From Saccharospirillum impatiens DSM 12546 (GTDB lineage: Bacteria; Pseudomonadota; Gammaproteobacteria; Pseudomonadales; Natronospirillaceae): 64,000 nt of DNA. Shown piece by piece: positions 26,383-35,442 of the stretch. The stretch spans positions 124,001 through 188,000 of the forward strand of contig NZ_AUIH01000003.1 of the NCBI RefSeq assembly GCF_000423605.1, given 5' to 3'. The position numbers and the translations under genes were made by a program. How positions within the stretch are numbered: the first letter of the stretch is position 1; each line of letters opens with the position of its first letter. The notes under the pieces were generated by a model. That model ran no database searches. It was given only the letters and a program-made list of their open reading frames with translations, and was not told where the DNA came from.

Positions 26383-26506
26383 TTTGAATCCCCTCTGTGC
26401 GGTGTACATCCACGCCGCACACGGGCATAGTCTGCAGGCAGTCTCCTCCTGGCAATAGCGGTACAGACCCAAAGGAAGCGACGCACCCGACCCGCAGCAT
26501 TCAGAT

Positions 26507-27430
26507 ATGGCGCTTATGACCTCCACTCCGTTTTTAACACTCCTGAAACGCTGGTTTCTGCCGGCCATACTGGTCGCCTGTATTCCCTTGTTCTTCTATA
26601 GCGCAGGCATGGGGTTGGACTCTGAACTGGAGCGCAGCCTGCTCAACTTTGGCCACATCGTTTATTTTGCACTGGCGATCTTTGCATTGCGCAACAATCT
26701 GGACATGCGCACCTGGCCCCACTGGCTCGCCATCAGCATTGCCGTATTTCTGGTCAGCATTATTGTCGAGTACATTCAACACAACACCGGCCGAACCCGA
26801 AGCTGGGAGGACGTGGAACGCAACCTGATCGGTGCCTGGTTGACGATGTTTTGGCTGAACCCGCCCAACGCACAGATCTGGACCGGTCGACTCATCGCCA
26901 CCGGACTCTTCGTCAGCCAACTGGTCATGGTCAGCCAGGTTAGTCTGACCGAATACCGGTTACAAAATACCCTGCCGATCCTGTCCGATTTTGAAAACGA
27001 CCATGAAATCAACTGGTGGCAAGGCGATGTGTCTCAAACCGACGAGCGCGCCTGGCATGGCAACCAAAGCATGGTCGTGCGCCTGACTACCCAGACTTAC
27101 TCGGGCGCCCGGATGACCCGGCTACCCAATGACTGGACTGGCTACACCAGCATTAACGTCGCGATTTATAACCCGAGCCTGTTACCAATGCCACTGACGT
27201 TGCGCATCAACGATAAAACGCATGAGCAATCCCTGCTGTATCAGGATCGTTTCAACAGTACCTTTATTATTGAATACGGCTGGAACCTGATTGAGTTCGC
27301 GCTAGAGGAGGTTAAAAATGCCCCTGCAGGCCGGGAGATGGATATGGCCAACATCAGCCACCTGGAACTCTTCGCCTTCGAGCTTGACCGCCCGCGCGAA
27401 ATAACCCTCGATTATCTCCGGTTGAAGTGA
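26507..27430 (+). CDS. VanZ-like membrane domain fused to a sugar-binding-like domain
   Basis: This encodes a 307-residue two-part protein. Residues 1-145 have about five hydrophobic helices with the VanZ-type pattern (LLNFGHIVYFALAIFAL, SIIVEYIQHNTGRTRSWEDVERNLIGA). The C-terminal 150 residues form a strand-rich, probably periplasmic domain resembling galactose-binding or carbohydrate-binding folds (ILSDFENDHEINWWQGDV through the final LDYLRLK). The substrate is unknown; VanZ is named after a teicoplanin resistance factor. No strong ribosome site is seen; ATG 26516 is an alternative start. Confidence 0.78.
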   Translation: MALMTSTPFLTLLKRWFLPAILVACIPLFFYSAGMGLDSELERSLLNFGHIVYFALAIFALRNNLDMRTWPHWLAISIAVFLVSIIVEYIQHNTGRTRSWEDVERNLIGAWLTMFWLNPPNAQIWTGRLIATGLFVSQLVMVSQVSLTEYRLQNTLPILSDFENDHEINWWQGDVSQTDERAWHGNQSMVVRLTTQTYSGARMTRLPNDWTGYTSINVAIYNPSLLPMPLTLRINDKTHEQSLLYQDRFNSTFIIEYGWNLIEFALEEVKNAPAGREMDMANISHLELFAFELDRPREITLDYLRLK

Positions 27431-27459
27431 GTTCGTTCATCATAGATGTGCTTTAGCAT

Positions 27460-28371
27460 CTAAGACCCCTCGCTCGATATCAGGGCTCGCCGGTCCTGCC
27501 AGAATGCCTGGCACACCTGAATAAAATCCCGGGTGACCGGGCTCAATTCCCGATCCAACCGGTAAAACACCCCGACCTGACGCTCGATACTGGCGAAATC
27601 AAATTCCAGCAGTGGCCTGAAGTGCTGAATCTGGGGTAGCTGACGCGTTACTTCGGTACTGATGTAACCCACCGCCAGACCCTGATCGATCAGATTCAGG
27701 CGCACATTCAAACTGCTGATTTGCCAGATCATTTGAAAGCGATCGCGCAGTTTCTCCTGATAGGGACGCTGGTCCGGTTCGTCGAGTGACGACACCACCA
27801 GCGGAATGCGCTGCAGGTCGGCCAGCGTCAGTGATCCGCTGTGAATTGGCTTGCTGGGGTTAATCATCAGCAGGCGTTTTTCCCGGTACAGCGGTACGCG
27901 CTCAAAACGATCCATCCGGGTCTGAAACGGCCCCAATCCGAGTTCAACTTCCCCGCTGATCACCGACTGCACAATGGTCCGCGACGGCTGTTCAATAATA
28001 CGCAGGCGAGCTTCGGGCCAGCGCCGGTTGAACACCGAGATCAGTTCAGCCCCGGCAAACCGGTTGTTGGTGCTATCGATGGCGACGGCCAGACGTTGAT
28101 CCAGCCCGCGGGACAGTCGGTTCAGATCGCTGAACACCTGTTGCTCCTGCTGGCGCTGGTCGTCGGCATACCGGTAAAGCCGACGCCCTGCGGGGGTCAG
28201 CCGAACCGGTCGGTCACGTATCAGTAGGGGCACACCCAGCTTGGTCTCCAGCTGCTTTACCGACTGACTGACCGCTGACTGAGAGAGGTGCAAGTCAACT
28301 GCGGCCGATCGAAACCCACCGGTCCGCGCGACACTCAAAAAGATACGCAGTTCACTATTTTCGAAACGCAC
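27460..28371 (-). CDS. LysR-family regulator divergent from citrate synthase
   Basis: This encodes a 303-residue LTTR. The helix-turn-helix is at residues about 4-60 (ELRIFLSVARTGGFRSAAVDLHLSQSAVSQSVKQLE), followed by the effector-binding domain. It starts with GTG. It is transcribed away from the citrate synthase gene with 97 AT-rich bases between, holding candidate LTTR operators, so it most likely regulates that gene and itself. The effector is unknown. Confidence 0.92.
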   Translation of the reverse strand: MRFENSELRIFLSVARTGGFRSAAVDLHLSQSAVSQSVKQLETKLGVPLLIRDRPVRLTPAGRRLYRYADDQRQQEQQVFSDLNRLSRGLDQRLAVAIDSTNNRFAGAELISVFNRRWPEARLRIIEQPSRTIVQSVISGEVELGLGPFQTRMDRFERVPLYREKRLLMINPSKPIHSGSLTLADLQRIPLVVSSLDEPDQRPYQEKLRDRFQMIWQISSLNVRLNLIDQGLAVGYISTEVTRQLPQIQHFRPLLEFDFASIERQVGVFYRLDRELSPVTRDFIQVCQAFWQDRRALISSEGS

Positions 28372-28403
28372 TATAAGCTCTACTTATCATAACTTAATAA
28401 AGT

Positions 28404-28416
28404 TTAATTAGATTAA
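28404..28416. promoter_or_regulatory. Candidate LysR-type operator (T-N11-A)
   Basis: TTAATTAGATTAA is a perfect interrupted palindrome (TTAAT-TAG-ATTAA) and fits the T-N11-A rule of LysR-type operators. A second interrupted palindrome, ATAAG-CTCTA-CTTAT, is at 28373-28387, next to the regulator's start codon. Both lie in the AT-rich gap between the divergent LysR and citrate synthase genes. Confidence 0.5.
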
Positions 28417-28468
28417 CCAAAAGTGGGCGCGTTTAATAGCGCCCTCACAGCGTATTGAAGGTGATTCC

Positions 28469-29572
28469 ATGACTACCGACATCAATTCAGGGCTCGAAGG
28501 CGTTATCGTCGGCGCAACGCGCCTGTCCAATGTTGAAGGCGAAATCGGCCGTCTGACTTACCGGGGTGAGGCCATTGAAGAACTGGTCAAACAGCCGTTC
28601 GCAGGCGTCGCCTACTGGCTGATGACCGGTGAACACCCAAGCTCAGACCAGGTTCGTGCCCTGGATCTCTGGCTGGCAGCAGAGTCTGAACTCACCGCCA
28701 CCGAGTTGCGGCTGCTTGAGCAGTTACCGCGCACCCTGCATCCGATGGCGGTGCTGCAAAGTGTGGCACCGGTTGCCAACCTGACGCCCAACCAGTCAGC
28801 CCCCGACTTCGTCACCGAGCAATGGCAGGATGGCCTGGTACTGGCAGCCCGCTTGAACGGCGTCGTCCGCGTCTGGCATAACCTCTGCACTCTGGGTCAG
28901 GTCCGGGTGTTGCCCGCCGGCCTCGGGTTTCTGGAAACCTTGCTGCATGGCATTCAGGGCCAGGCGCCTTCATCAGAGGCACTGGGCGCCATCAATGCCA
29001 CCCAGATACTGCAACTGGACCACAGCTTTAACGCGGGCACCTTTGCCGGTCGTGTCATCGCCAGTACTCAGGGCAGTCTGCAAGCCAGCGTTGCCGGCAG
29101 CCTGGGTGCCCTCTCCGGAGCATTGCACGGCGGGGCCGATGAAGCCGCCGTGATCATGGCGCAAACCATAGGCTCGCCGGATCAGGCTGATGCCTGGGTG
29201 CGCGATGCGTTGGCGAACAAGGCCAAAATCATGGGTATGGGGCACCGGGAATACAAAGCACTGGACCCACGCGCAGCCATTCTCAAGCCCATGGCACGTC
29301 AGTTCTGCGAAGGGACTGAATGGGAAAACCTGATGGAAACGCTGGTGGCAGTAGAAGACACCTGCCAGTCAGTATTCAGTGAAAAGGGCAAGGAAATACA
29401 CGCCAACCTGGAGTTTTACAAAGGCGCGGTCTACCTCGCGCTGGGCATCCCGGAGCAGTATTTCACGTCGTTCTTTGCCTGCAGCCGGGTCTTCGGTTGG
29501 GTCTCGCATTACCACGAGTTCCAGACCGACGCCCGACTGATTCGTCCGCGCGCGCTTTACATCGGCGCCTGA
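28469..29572 (+). CDS. Citrate/2-methylcitrate synthase family protein with altered catalytic aspartate
   Basis: This encodes a 367-residue short-form citrate synthase homologue. The substrate histidine is in LDHSFNAGTF (His185), the catalytic histidines are His220 (GALHGGADE) and His259 (GMGHREYK). The third catalytic residue, an aspartate in NVDFY of classical enzymes, is Glu315 here (NLEFYKGA; codon GAG). The CoA/oxaloacetate arginines near LIRPRA are kept. GAAGGTG precedes the ATG. It is controlled, probably, by the divergent LysR gene and is not among TCA-cycle genes, so it may be an auxiliary or methylcitrate-type enzyme. Confidence 0.85.
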   Translation: MTTDINSGLEGVIVGATRLSNVEGEIGRLTYRGEAIEELVKQPFAGVAYWLMTGEHPSSDQVRALDLWLAAESELTATELRLLEQLPRTLHPMAVLQSVAPVANLTPNQSAPDFVTEQWQDGLVLAARLNGVVRVWHNLCTLGQVRVLPAGLGFLETLLHGIQGQAPSSEALGAINATQILQLDHSFNAGTFAGRVIASTQGSLQASVAGSLGALSGALHGGADEAAVIMAQTIGSPDQADAWVRDALANKAKIMGMGHREYKALDPRAAILKPMARQFCEGTEWENLMETLVAVEDTCQSVFSEKGKEIHANLEFYKGAVYLALGIPEQYFTSFFACSRVFGWVSHYHEFQTDARLIRPRALYIGA

Positions 29573-30456
29573 TCGGTTGCCGGCTTCGGCCGGCCAAACC
29601 GGATCAAACGGGTAGTGATGGCGGTTCCGAACAGGGTGATCGCCATCCCCAGCCATACCGTCAGACTGATCGTCTCGCCAAGAAACACATACCCCCACCC
29701 CAGCGCACTGACCGGGACCAGAAAGGTTACCGTCGAAGTCGCCGTTGCGCCCGCACTTGAGAGCAACTGAAAATACACCAGAAAAGCGACCGCAGTGCTG
29801 AACAGCGCCAGCGCCAACGTATTCATCCAGGCCTGAGTCGACGGCATGGTTTCGGGCCAGAGCAGCATACCCGGTATCAGCAGGATCAGTGCAGACAAGG
29901 CGGTGCTGCCTCCGGCGACCACCTGAACCGGCAAATGAGACAAACGCTGCTTGGTAAAGTTGCCGGCAACGCCATAGCTCAGGGTGGCCAATAACGCCGC
30001 CAGTATTGACCAGCCATCGCCACCGACCGAAAAATCCAAACGGTTTCCCGACAGAACATAAACACCGACAAACGCGACCGCCAGACCCAGATACTGTTGC
30101 CGGGTCACGGCCGTGGCGAAAAACATCATGCCAATCAGGGCGGTAAACAAAGGCGTTGTAGCGTTAATCAGTGACGTGAAGCCCGCCTCCAGGCTGAGCG
30201 TCGCATAGGCCAGGAGAGAGAATGGCAACACATGATTCGTGACAGACAGAACCGCCAGAGGTGCCTTGTACTGCCAGAACAAATCGAGATGACGACGGAC
30301 CATCAGCAGAGGCGACAACAACAGGGCTGCGACGCCCATTCGAACAAAAATAAGACTCACCGCACCAAACTCCGGCGCGGCGACCCGCATGAAAATAAAT
30401 GACACACCCCACAGGGTCGACAACGCCAGCAGGCGCAGCACATCTAACGGCAACAT
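29557..30456 (-). CDS. EamA/DMT-family transporter
   Basis: This encodes a 299-residue, ten-helix transporter with two EamA repeats (first LLALSTLWGVSFIFMRVAAPEFG, second around LLATLSYGVAGNFTKQ). Substrate unknown; family members export amino acids, nucleobases or related metabolites. AGGA lies nine bases before the ATG. It starts 15 bases after hisI, so both are likely co-transcribed. Its stop overlaps the convergent citrate synthase gene by 16 bases. Confidence 0.88.
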   Translation of the reverse strand: MLPLDVLRLLALSTLWGVSFIFMRVAAPEFGAVSLIFVRMGVAALLLSPLLMVRRHLDLFWQYKAPLAVLSVTNHVLPFSLLAYATLSLEAGFTSLINATTPLFTALIGMMFFATAVTRQQYLGLAVAFVGVYVLSGNRLDFSVGGDGWSILAALLATLSYGVAGNFTKQRLSHLPVQVVAGGSTALSALILLIPGMLLWPETMPSTQAWMNTLALALFSTAVAFLVYFQLLSSAGATATSTVTFLVPVSALGWGYVFLGETISLTVWLGMAITLFGTAITTRLIRFGRPKPATDQAPM

Positions 30457-30471
30457 CCGGTGAATTCCTGA

Positions 30472-30891
30472 TTAAACTGAAGGCAACCCCGAGTCAGGGT
30501 CTGAAGTAAGCGTGACACCCTCGGCTGTTAACTCATAAAAGAAACAATCGCGGCGGTTGGTGTGGCACGCTGGCCCCTGCTGGTCGACCAGCAACAATAA
30601 TGTATCGCCGTCACAGTCAAGCTTCATGCTAACCAGACGCTGGCGGTGACCGGAACTTTCGCCCTTGCGCCAATAGGTCTGGCGTGATCGCGACCAATAG
30701 CATACCTGCCCTTGCGCCAGTGTTTCTTCTATCGCGGCCCGGTTCATCCAGGCCATCATCAGCACTTCTCCGGTATCGTGCTGCTGGGCAATAGCCGGAA
30801 CGAGTCCGTCCTCATTGGTTTTGAGTTGACTGAGCACGTCGTCGAGGTTCAACTGGGTACCCTGGGGAGCCTGCTCCCATTTCTTCAACAT
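30472..30891 (-). CDS. hisI: Phosphoribosyl-AMP cyclohydrolase
   Basis: This encodes a 139-residue monofunctional HisI that opens the adenine ring of PR-AMP in histidine synthesis, without the HisE domain fused in enterobacteria. Zinc ligands lie in KLDCDGDTLL (Cys93) and CHTNRRDCFF (Cys109, Cys116). YWSRSRQTYWRKGESSG is the substrate-binding signature. An in-frame ATG 20 codons upstream exists, but homology begins at MLKKWEQ with AGGCAGG before it. Other his genes are absent here; it follows the outer-membrane protein gene by 77 bases. Confidence 0.93.
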   Translation of the reverse strand: MLKKWEQAPQGTQLNLDDVLSQLKTNEDGLVPAIAQQHDTGEVLMMAWMNRAAIEETLAQGQVCYWSRSRQTYWRKGESSGHRQRLVSMKLDCDGDTLLLLVDQQGPACHTNRRDCFFYELTAEGVTLTSDPDSGLPSV

Positions 30892-30968
30892 GGTCCTGCC
30901 TTTTTGGTCAGCGATGTAAGAGCAATCAGGTTGGCGCAGGTAGACACTCAATTCCCTGCGGTCACAGC

Positions 30969-32231
30969 CTAAAAAACCGCGCTCCAGTTTACCTGAATCC
31001 GGGAAGGATACACGCCGTATTCGTCCACAACCCGGGGCTCTGCGTTGCGCACATCAGGCCGCTTGGCCAGAGCATGCAGAAACGTCACATCAAGGGTGCT
31101 GTTATTGCCCAGGCTGCGACTGAGTGCCCCGGTCATCAGCACGCCATGATCGCTGAGATTAATGGCCTGACCCAGTGAGGCTTGCCACAGAGGCGACAGC
31201 GGTTTCGACGCTTGCAGGCTGATGTAATGACGACCCCAGGGCGACACCAAACCCGTTTGATGCCAGCCAGACGCCGCGATCTCAGCATAGTCGCCATCGG
31301 CGCCGGTACTGTTAAAGTGATATTCCGCGACGACATAAACGTCGTCCAGAATCTGCTGATCCACGCCGAGGGTCGCGCGAAAACCGGTGCCACCATCAGT
31401 GGTTTCCTGTGTGGCCAATACAGCCATTTCCTGCCACACCCCCCAGTCGCCGAGCGCCGTTTGGGCTCCCAGGCCAAGCACATGGTGGGTCTGATTAACG
31501 GTCAGTGCGGTCGCTTCCCAGGTAAAGCGACTGACCTGCGTATACCCACGAGCGAACAACACCGAATCGTCACCGAACACCCAACCCAGATCCAACTCGG
31601 TCACCGCCCCCATCGGTAACAACCATCGCAACGCATCCACCCCTGCCCGGTAGGCAGGCTCTTGCGCTTGCAAACCCGAAGGCAATATCACATCAACCGG
31701 CGAATAAACCCGGGCGAGTCCAAAACTGATCGGCTGACGTCCCAGAGTTATATCGCCCCGGCTGGGGTAGGCACGTACAAAGGCCCGATCCAGATTCTGG
31801 CTGACGCGCACCGGATCGTTATCGACGACAGTGGTATCAAGGTCACGCCAGCGGAAGTCAGCCAGATCAGTCTGCAATGCCTGCTGCAATGCCCCGTCTC
31901 CGTCGGCTTGCGCCAGCCGAACTTGCCCGGCCAGGCCGTAATGCACCCCCATTTCCAGCGAAGTCGTGGGGTACCAGGCCAGATTCAACCGCCCGCTGAA
32001 CGTCTGATCCAAGGCCCAGGCCGGCGGTTGCATTGCGTCGTCCAGCCCACTGACTTGTGGGTAGGCCACCACCTCAGCACCGGCCGACAGATCCCACCAG
32101 ACATCCCATTCTGCCTCTGCGAACCCCGCCAAACCCAATAACAAAACAGCGGCCAGCGCTGCTGAGACGCTGGGTCTGCCATGCGTCTCGCTGCGCACGC
32201 TATGATTCGCCACGTTCAGATTCAGAATCAA
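30969..32231 (-). CDS. Predicted outer-membrane beta-barrel protein of the Lol-like cluster
   Basis: This encodes a 420-residue protein with a signal peptide (SVSAALAAVLLLGLAGFAEA), then alternating hydrophobic/polar strands rich in glycine and aromatics, and a C-terminal phenylalanine (QVNWSAVF), the usual assembly signal of outer-membrane barrels. Aromatic girdle-like strands such as LEMGVHYGLAGQVRL and SRFTWEATALTV recur. No porin family is recognised. Its ATG at 32231 lies 32 bases inside the ATPase gene; GTG codons at 32213 and 32198 are alternatives giving a shorter leader. It is the last member of the ABC/LolA-like cluster and may be its outer-membrane partner. Confidence 0.75.
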   Translation of the reverse strand: MILNLNVANHSVRSETHGRPSVSAALAAVLLLGLAGFAEAEWDVWWDLSAGAEVVAYPQVSGLDDAMQPPAWALDQTFSGRLNLAWYPTTSLEMGVHYGLAGQVRLAQADGDGALQQALQTDLADFRWRDLDTTVVDNDPVRVSQNLDRAFVRAYPSRGDITLGRQPISFGLARVYSPVDVILPSGLQAQEPAYRAGVDALRWLLPMGAVTELDLGWVFGDDSVLFARGYTQVSRFTWEATALTVNQTHHVLGLGAQTALGDWGVWQEMAVLATQETTDGGTGFRATLGVDQQILDDVYVVAEYHFNSTGADGDYAEIAASGWHQTGLVSPWGRHYISLQASKPLSPLWQASLGQAINLSDHGVLMTGALSRSLGNNSTLDVTFLHALAKRPDVRNAEPRVVDEYGVYPSRIQVNWSAVF

Positions 32232-32895
32232 TGCACCCGTCCTTCAGCCGGATCAATCGGCTGGCTCGCTCCATGATCATCGGATCATGGGTGGAGAAGA
32301 CAAACGTCATGCCCTCATTGCGGTTAAGATCGTGCATCATGTCGAGCAAATCTGATCCGGTTTGCGAATCCAGGTTAGCCGTCGGTTCATCGGCCAGAAT
32401 AATGTTGGGTCGACTGACCATGGCACGCGCAACGGCGACCCGCTGCTGCTGGCCACCTGATAACTGATTCGGGAAACGGCCTTCCCGGCCTGCCAGGCCT
32501 ACCCGGTTAAGCATCGCATAGACCCGTTTGCGTCGCTCTGTCTCTGCGACCCCTTGCAACAGCATGATGTATTCGCAATTCTCGGCAGCCGTTAATACCG
32601 GAATCAGGTTGTAAGCCTGAAAAATAAATCCGATGTGGTCACGCCGAAAATCCGACAGTTCGCGCCCGGACATTTGCGTAATGTCCTTGTTCGCCAAGTG
32701 CACTTGCCCGAGGGTCGGGTTGTCCAACCCCCCCATCAATTGCAATAGCGTTGATTTGCCAGAACCGGAAGGCCCGACAATGGCAGTGAACTCACCCGAC
32801 TCGATGCTAAGGCTCACCCGGTCAAGGGCTTTAACCAGAGTATCGCCTTCACCATAATGTTTGCTGACGTCCAGGGTTTCTATAACCGGCGACAT
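32200..32895 (-). CDS. ABC transporter ATPase, LolD/MacB type
   Basis: This encodes a 231-residue ATPase. Walker A is GPSGSGKST, the signature [14 protein letters not shown], Walker [14 protein letters not shown] and the switch histidine in FSTHDP. The Q-loop neighbourhood [17 protein letters not shown] is the form typical of the LolD/MacB/FtsE group that drives mechanotransmission permeases. GGGAGAG before the ATG at 32895 decides the start over one 12 codons upstream. It pairs with the two upstream FtsX-type permeases. Confidence 0.93.
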   Translation of the reverse strand: MSPVIETLDVSKHYGEGDTLVKALDRVSLSIESGEFTAIVGPSGSGKSTLLQLMGGLDNPTLGQVHLANKDITQMSGRELSDFRRDHIGFIFQAYNLIPVLTAAENCEYIMLLQGVAETERRKRVYAMLNRVGLAGREGRFPNQLSGGQQQRVAVARAMVSRPNIILADEPTANLDSQTGSDLLDMMHDLNRNEGMTFVFSTHDPMIMERASRLIRLKDGCIDSESERGES

Positions 32896-32975
32896 CGTTG
32901 CTCTCCCTGTTATCGGCTTGTCGATATTCAATGACTCTCATCAACCCGATAATTGATAAACTTGAATCAACACCG

Positions 32976-34205
32976 CTACAGGCTTTTGTGAAGCGCCTTG
33001 GCGGGTACAATGCGCGCAGCATGAATGGCCGGGTAGATACAGGCCACCAGCGTCATGGCCAAGACCCACAGTGGCAACACACTGTATTGCATGATGCGAT
33101 GTTGCGGTCGAATGATTTCTGCCAGCGCTACCCCGGATATTTCCATCGATCCGTAGTCGATCCCGACCGATGCAGACCAGGAAATCAGCAAGACACCCAA
33201 CACCAGTCCGATACCAATGGCGCCCACTGCCAGAATAAAGCCTTCAGTCATGATCAGTCGAAACAACTGACGCCGGCGCGTTCCAATAGCCAGCAAAACG
33301 CCAAACTCATAGGTCCGCTCATAAATGGACATAAACAGTCCATTGATCACGCCCAGGCCTGCCAAAATGAACAGCACGACTCCGGCGATCAGAGTACTGC
33401 TATTGGTTAGCTGCAACATGGTCGACAGTTGCGGCATCAACTCGGTCCAACCCTGGGCAACCTGGCGTTCGTTGCTAAGGCGTTGCCACAAGCCAAGACC
33501 CGTGTTCGTGGCCAGGGAGGCGGTGCTCAGATTAAAAGCAATTTCATGGACGGCGTTGTCGAGGCCCATCATCGCCTGGGCCTCTGGCAGACGAATGAAC
33601 ACCAGGTTCTCATCCATGGCGCGGGCGTTCAGATGAAAAATCCCGCTGACCCGGAACAACTGCTGTTCAGCCGCCTCAGTCACCTGGTTGTTTACCGAGA
33701 CCACGATGCGATCCCCCAGTTGTGCTTCCAGCAATTCGGCCAGACGATCCCCCATCAATATCTGGGTGACGGGCCCTGCAGCGGACAGGTAGTCACCGGC
33801 GATCATCGCATCGGCAATTTTCGATACGCTGGCTTCGGCCACCGGGTCGATGCCAACCACTTGCACCGCCCGGTTGCTGGCCGCACTGGAGACCATGCCA
33901 AAGGCCAGCGCTCGGGCCGCGAAGCCCGCGACCTCGGGCTCCCGAGCCAGTTGATCAAGCACCGTGTCCGGATCGTCTATCACCCGGCTTTCGTCCTGCC
34001 GGGCGAGAAAGTCCCGATGGTGAATCTGGGCATCGCCCGAGTAAAGTCGCGTCGCCGAACGCACCATGGTATCGGTCATGCCCTGAATCAGCGCGTCGGT
34101 AAACATCAGTGCAGTCAGACTTAGACTGATAATCATGGCGGTCAGCAGGGTGCGTCTGCGATTTCTCGCCAGGTTGCGCAATGCCAGTCGTTGGGTTAAC
34201 CCCAT
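32976..34205 (-). CDS. ABC permease B, FtsX/MacB/LolCE type
   Basis: This encodes a 409-residue four-helix permease. One helix follows the basic N-terminus (LALRNLARNRRRTLLTAMIISLSL), then a periplasmic MacB_PCD-like domain of about 200 residues, then three C-terminal helices in an FtsX domain with INGLFMSIYERTYEFGVLLAIGTRR. It lacks a lipoprotein signal. This topology belongs to ABC systems that extract or push substrates in the periplasm without transporting them across the inner membrane, such as LolCDE and MacB. It begins one base after the preceding permease stop. Confidence 0.9.
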   Translation of the reverse strand: MGLTQRLALRNLARNRRRTLLTAMIISLSLTALMFTDALIQGMTDTMVRSATRLYSGDAQIHHRDFLARQDESRVIDDPDTVLDQLAREPEVAGFAARALAFGMVSSAASNRAVQVVGIDPVAEASVSKIADAMIAGDYLSAAGPVTQILMGDRLAELLEAQLGDRIVVSVNNQVTEAAEQQLFRVSGIFHLNARAMDENLVFIRLPEAQAMMGLDNAVHEIAFNLSTASLATNTGLGLWQRLSNERQVAQGWTELMPQLSTMLQLTNSSTLIAGVVLFILAGLGVINGLFMSIYERTYEFGVLLAIGTRRRQLFRLIMTEGFILAVGAIGIGLVLGVLLISWSASVGIDYGSMEISGVALAEIIRPQHRIMQYSVLPLWVLAMTLVACIYPAIHAARIVPAKALHKSL

Positions 34206-34206
34206 A

Positions 34207-35433
34207 TTACAGTGTCCTCATGGCGTCGACTGGCACTATTCGGGCGGCACGAATACCGGGCATCAGCGCAATCAGCAGAGCAGAAACCAGGATCACCAGC
34301 ATCGGAAAGCCAAAAACATAGGCTGACATCTGACCCCGGTAATGAGAAAACACAATGCCAGAAATTTCCATAGGTTCAGCCAGCGCTATGCCCTGCACGG
34401 TAAACCAAAGGTTAATGGGTAACGCCAGTAACAGGCCGACCAAACACGCAATGATCGCCAGCATCAGGGTTTCCAGCACGATCAGGGAAAACAGTCGAGC
34501 CGGTGAGGTGCCAATCGCCTTTAACACACCAAATTCACCGGTGCGCTCCAGTACTGACATCAGTACCGTATTAAGCACACCGATGCACACCAGAAAGACA
34601 ATGACATAAAGGGTGATCATGCCGCCCTCCTTGTCGGCAGTCATGGTCTCATGAAATTCCTTCGCCACGGTTTGCCAGGGGCTGACACTCAGTGCCGGGT
34701 CAGGCAGAACCGCTGCAATGCGCGACGCAAGCCGCTGTGCGACCCGGTAATCAGCACCCAGTATGACCAGCCGATGCACTTCGCCCGGTAGCACAAAAAA
34801 GGCTTGGGCAGCCGCCAGCGGCATCACCACCCAACGCTCTTCGGCATCGCCCGGCTGCCCCAGTATGCCTTGCACCCGGTAAAGGTCATTGGCCAGGGAG
34901 CCATCGGCCCCCTGAGAAACCAGAATCAGTTCGTCTCCCACGCCAAGCGACAATTGCCGCGCAACCTGAGCGCCTATCAACACTCTGACGTAGCCTTGCG
35001 CATCCGGTTCGCTGCCAAGGTAATGCCCGGCACTGACTTTGTCGGCCAGATACGATAGCGCCGCTTCCGGTTCGGGATCCACCCCTCTTACGTTCACTGG
35101 AAAACTGCGGGTCTCACCATAACCCAGCGCACTGCTTTCGATACGCGGTGCCATGGCCTCAACACCCGGTATGTCGGCTAAGGTATGCAGCAGGGTGTCG
35201 GTTAATCCGAAGGCCTTATAGAGGGTTGGCGTCTCGACGTAGCCTTCAACGGTAACCTGAACATGGCCGGTGGTGTCCCGGGTGTAGAAGTCGAGCACCT
35301 GGTCATAGCTGCCTTCAGTGACCGACAATTGTACCGACACGAGCAGATAACCGCCTGCCATACTGAGCACCGTCAGCACGGTTCGCCGCCGGTTACGCAA
35401 GATGTTCCGCAGAGCAAGCTTCAGCATCATCAT
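34207..35433 (-). CDS. ABC permease A, FtsX/MacB/LolCE type
   Basis: This encodes a 408-residue paralogue of the next gene: LALRNILRNRRRTVLTVLSMAGGYLL as first helix, periplasmic domain, then the FtsX block VLNTVLMSVLERTGEFGVLKAIGTSPARLF. The two permeases are clearly related but divergent, so they likely form a heterodimer as LolC and LolE do. GAGG eight bases before the first of three ATG codons fixes the start. It follows the LolA-like gene by nine bases. Confidence 0.9.
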   Translation of the reverse strand: MMMLKLALRNILRNRRRTVLTVLSMAGGYLLVSVQLSVTEGSYDQVLDFYTRDTTGHVQVTVEGYVETPTLYKAFGLTDTLLHTLADIPGVEAMAPRIESSALGYGETRSFPVNVRGVDPEPEAALSYLADKVSAGHYLGSEPDAQGYVRVLIGAQVARQLSLGVGDELILVSQGADGSLANDLYRVQGILGQPGDAEERWVVMPLAAAQAFFVLPGEVHRLVILGADYRVAQRLASRIAAVLPDPALSVSPWQTVAKEFHETMTADKEGGMITLYVIVFLVCIGVLNTVLMSVLERTGEFGVLKAIGTSPARLFSLIVLETLMLAIIACLVGLLLALPINLWFTVQGIALAEPMEISGIVFSHYRGQMSAYVFGFPMLVILVSALLIALMPGIRAARIVPVDAMRTL

Positions 35434-35442
35434 GATGATGCC

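Noticed and set aside
26398-26440. GTGCGG/CCGCAC inverted repeat between the aminotransferase and the VanZ gene
   Set aside because: Short arms, long loop and no T-run; too weak to call a terminator or operator.
33429-34124. 231-residue plus-strand frame opposite a permease gene
   Set aside because: It is antisense to the FtsX-type permease and has no domain.
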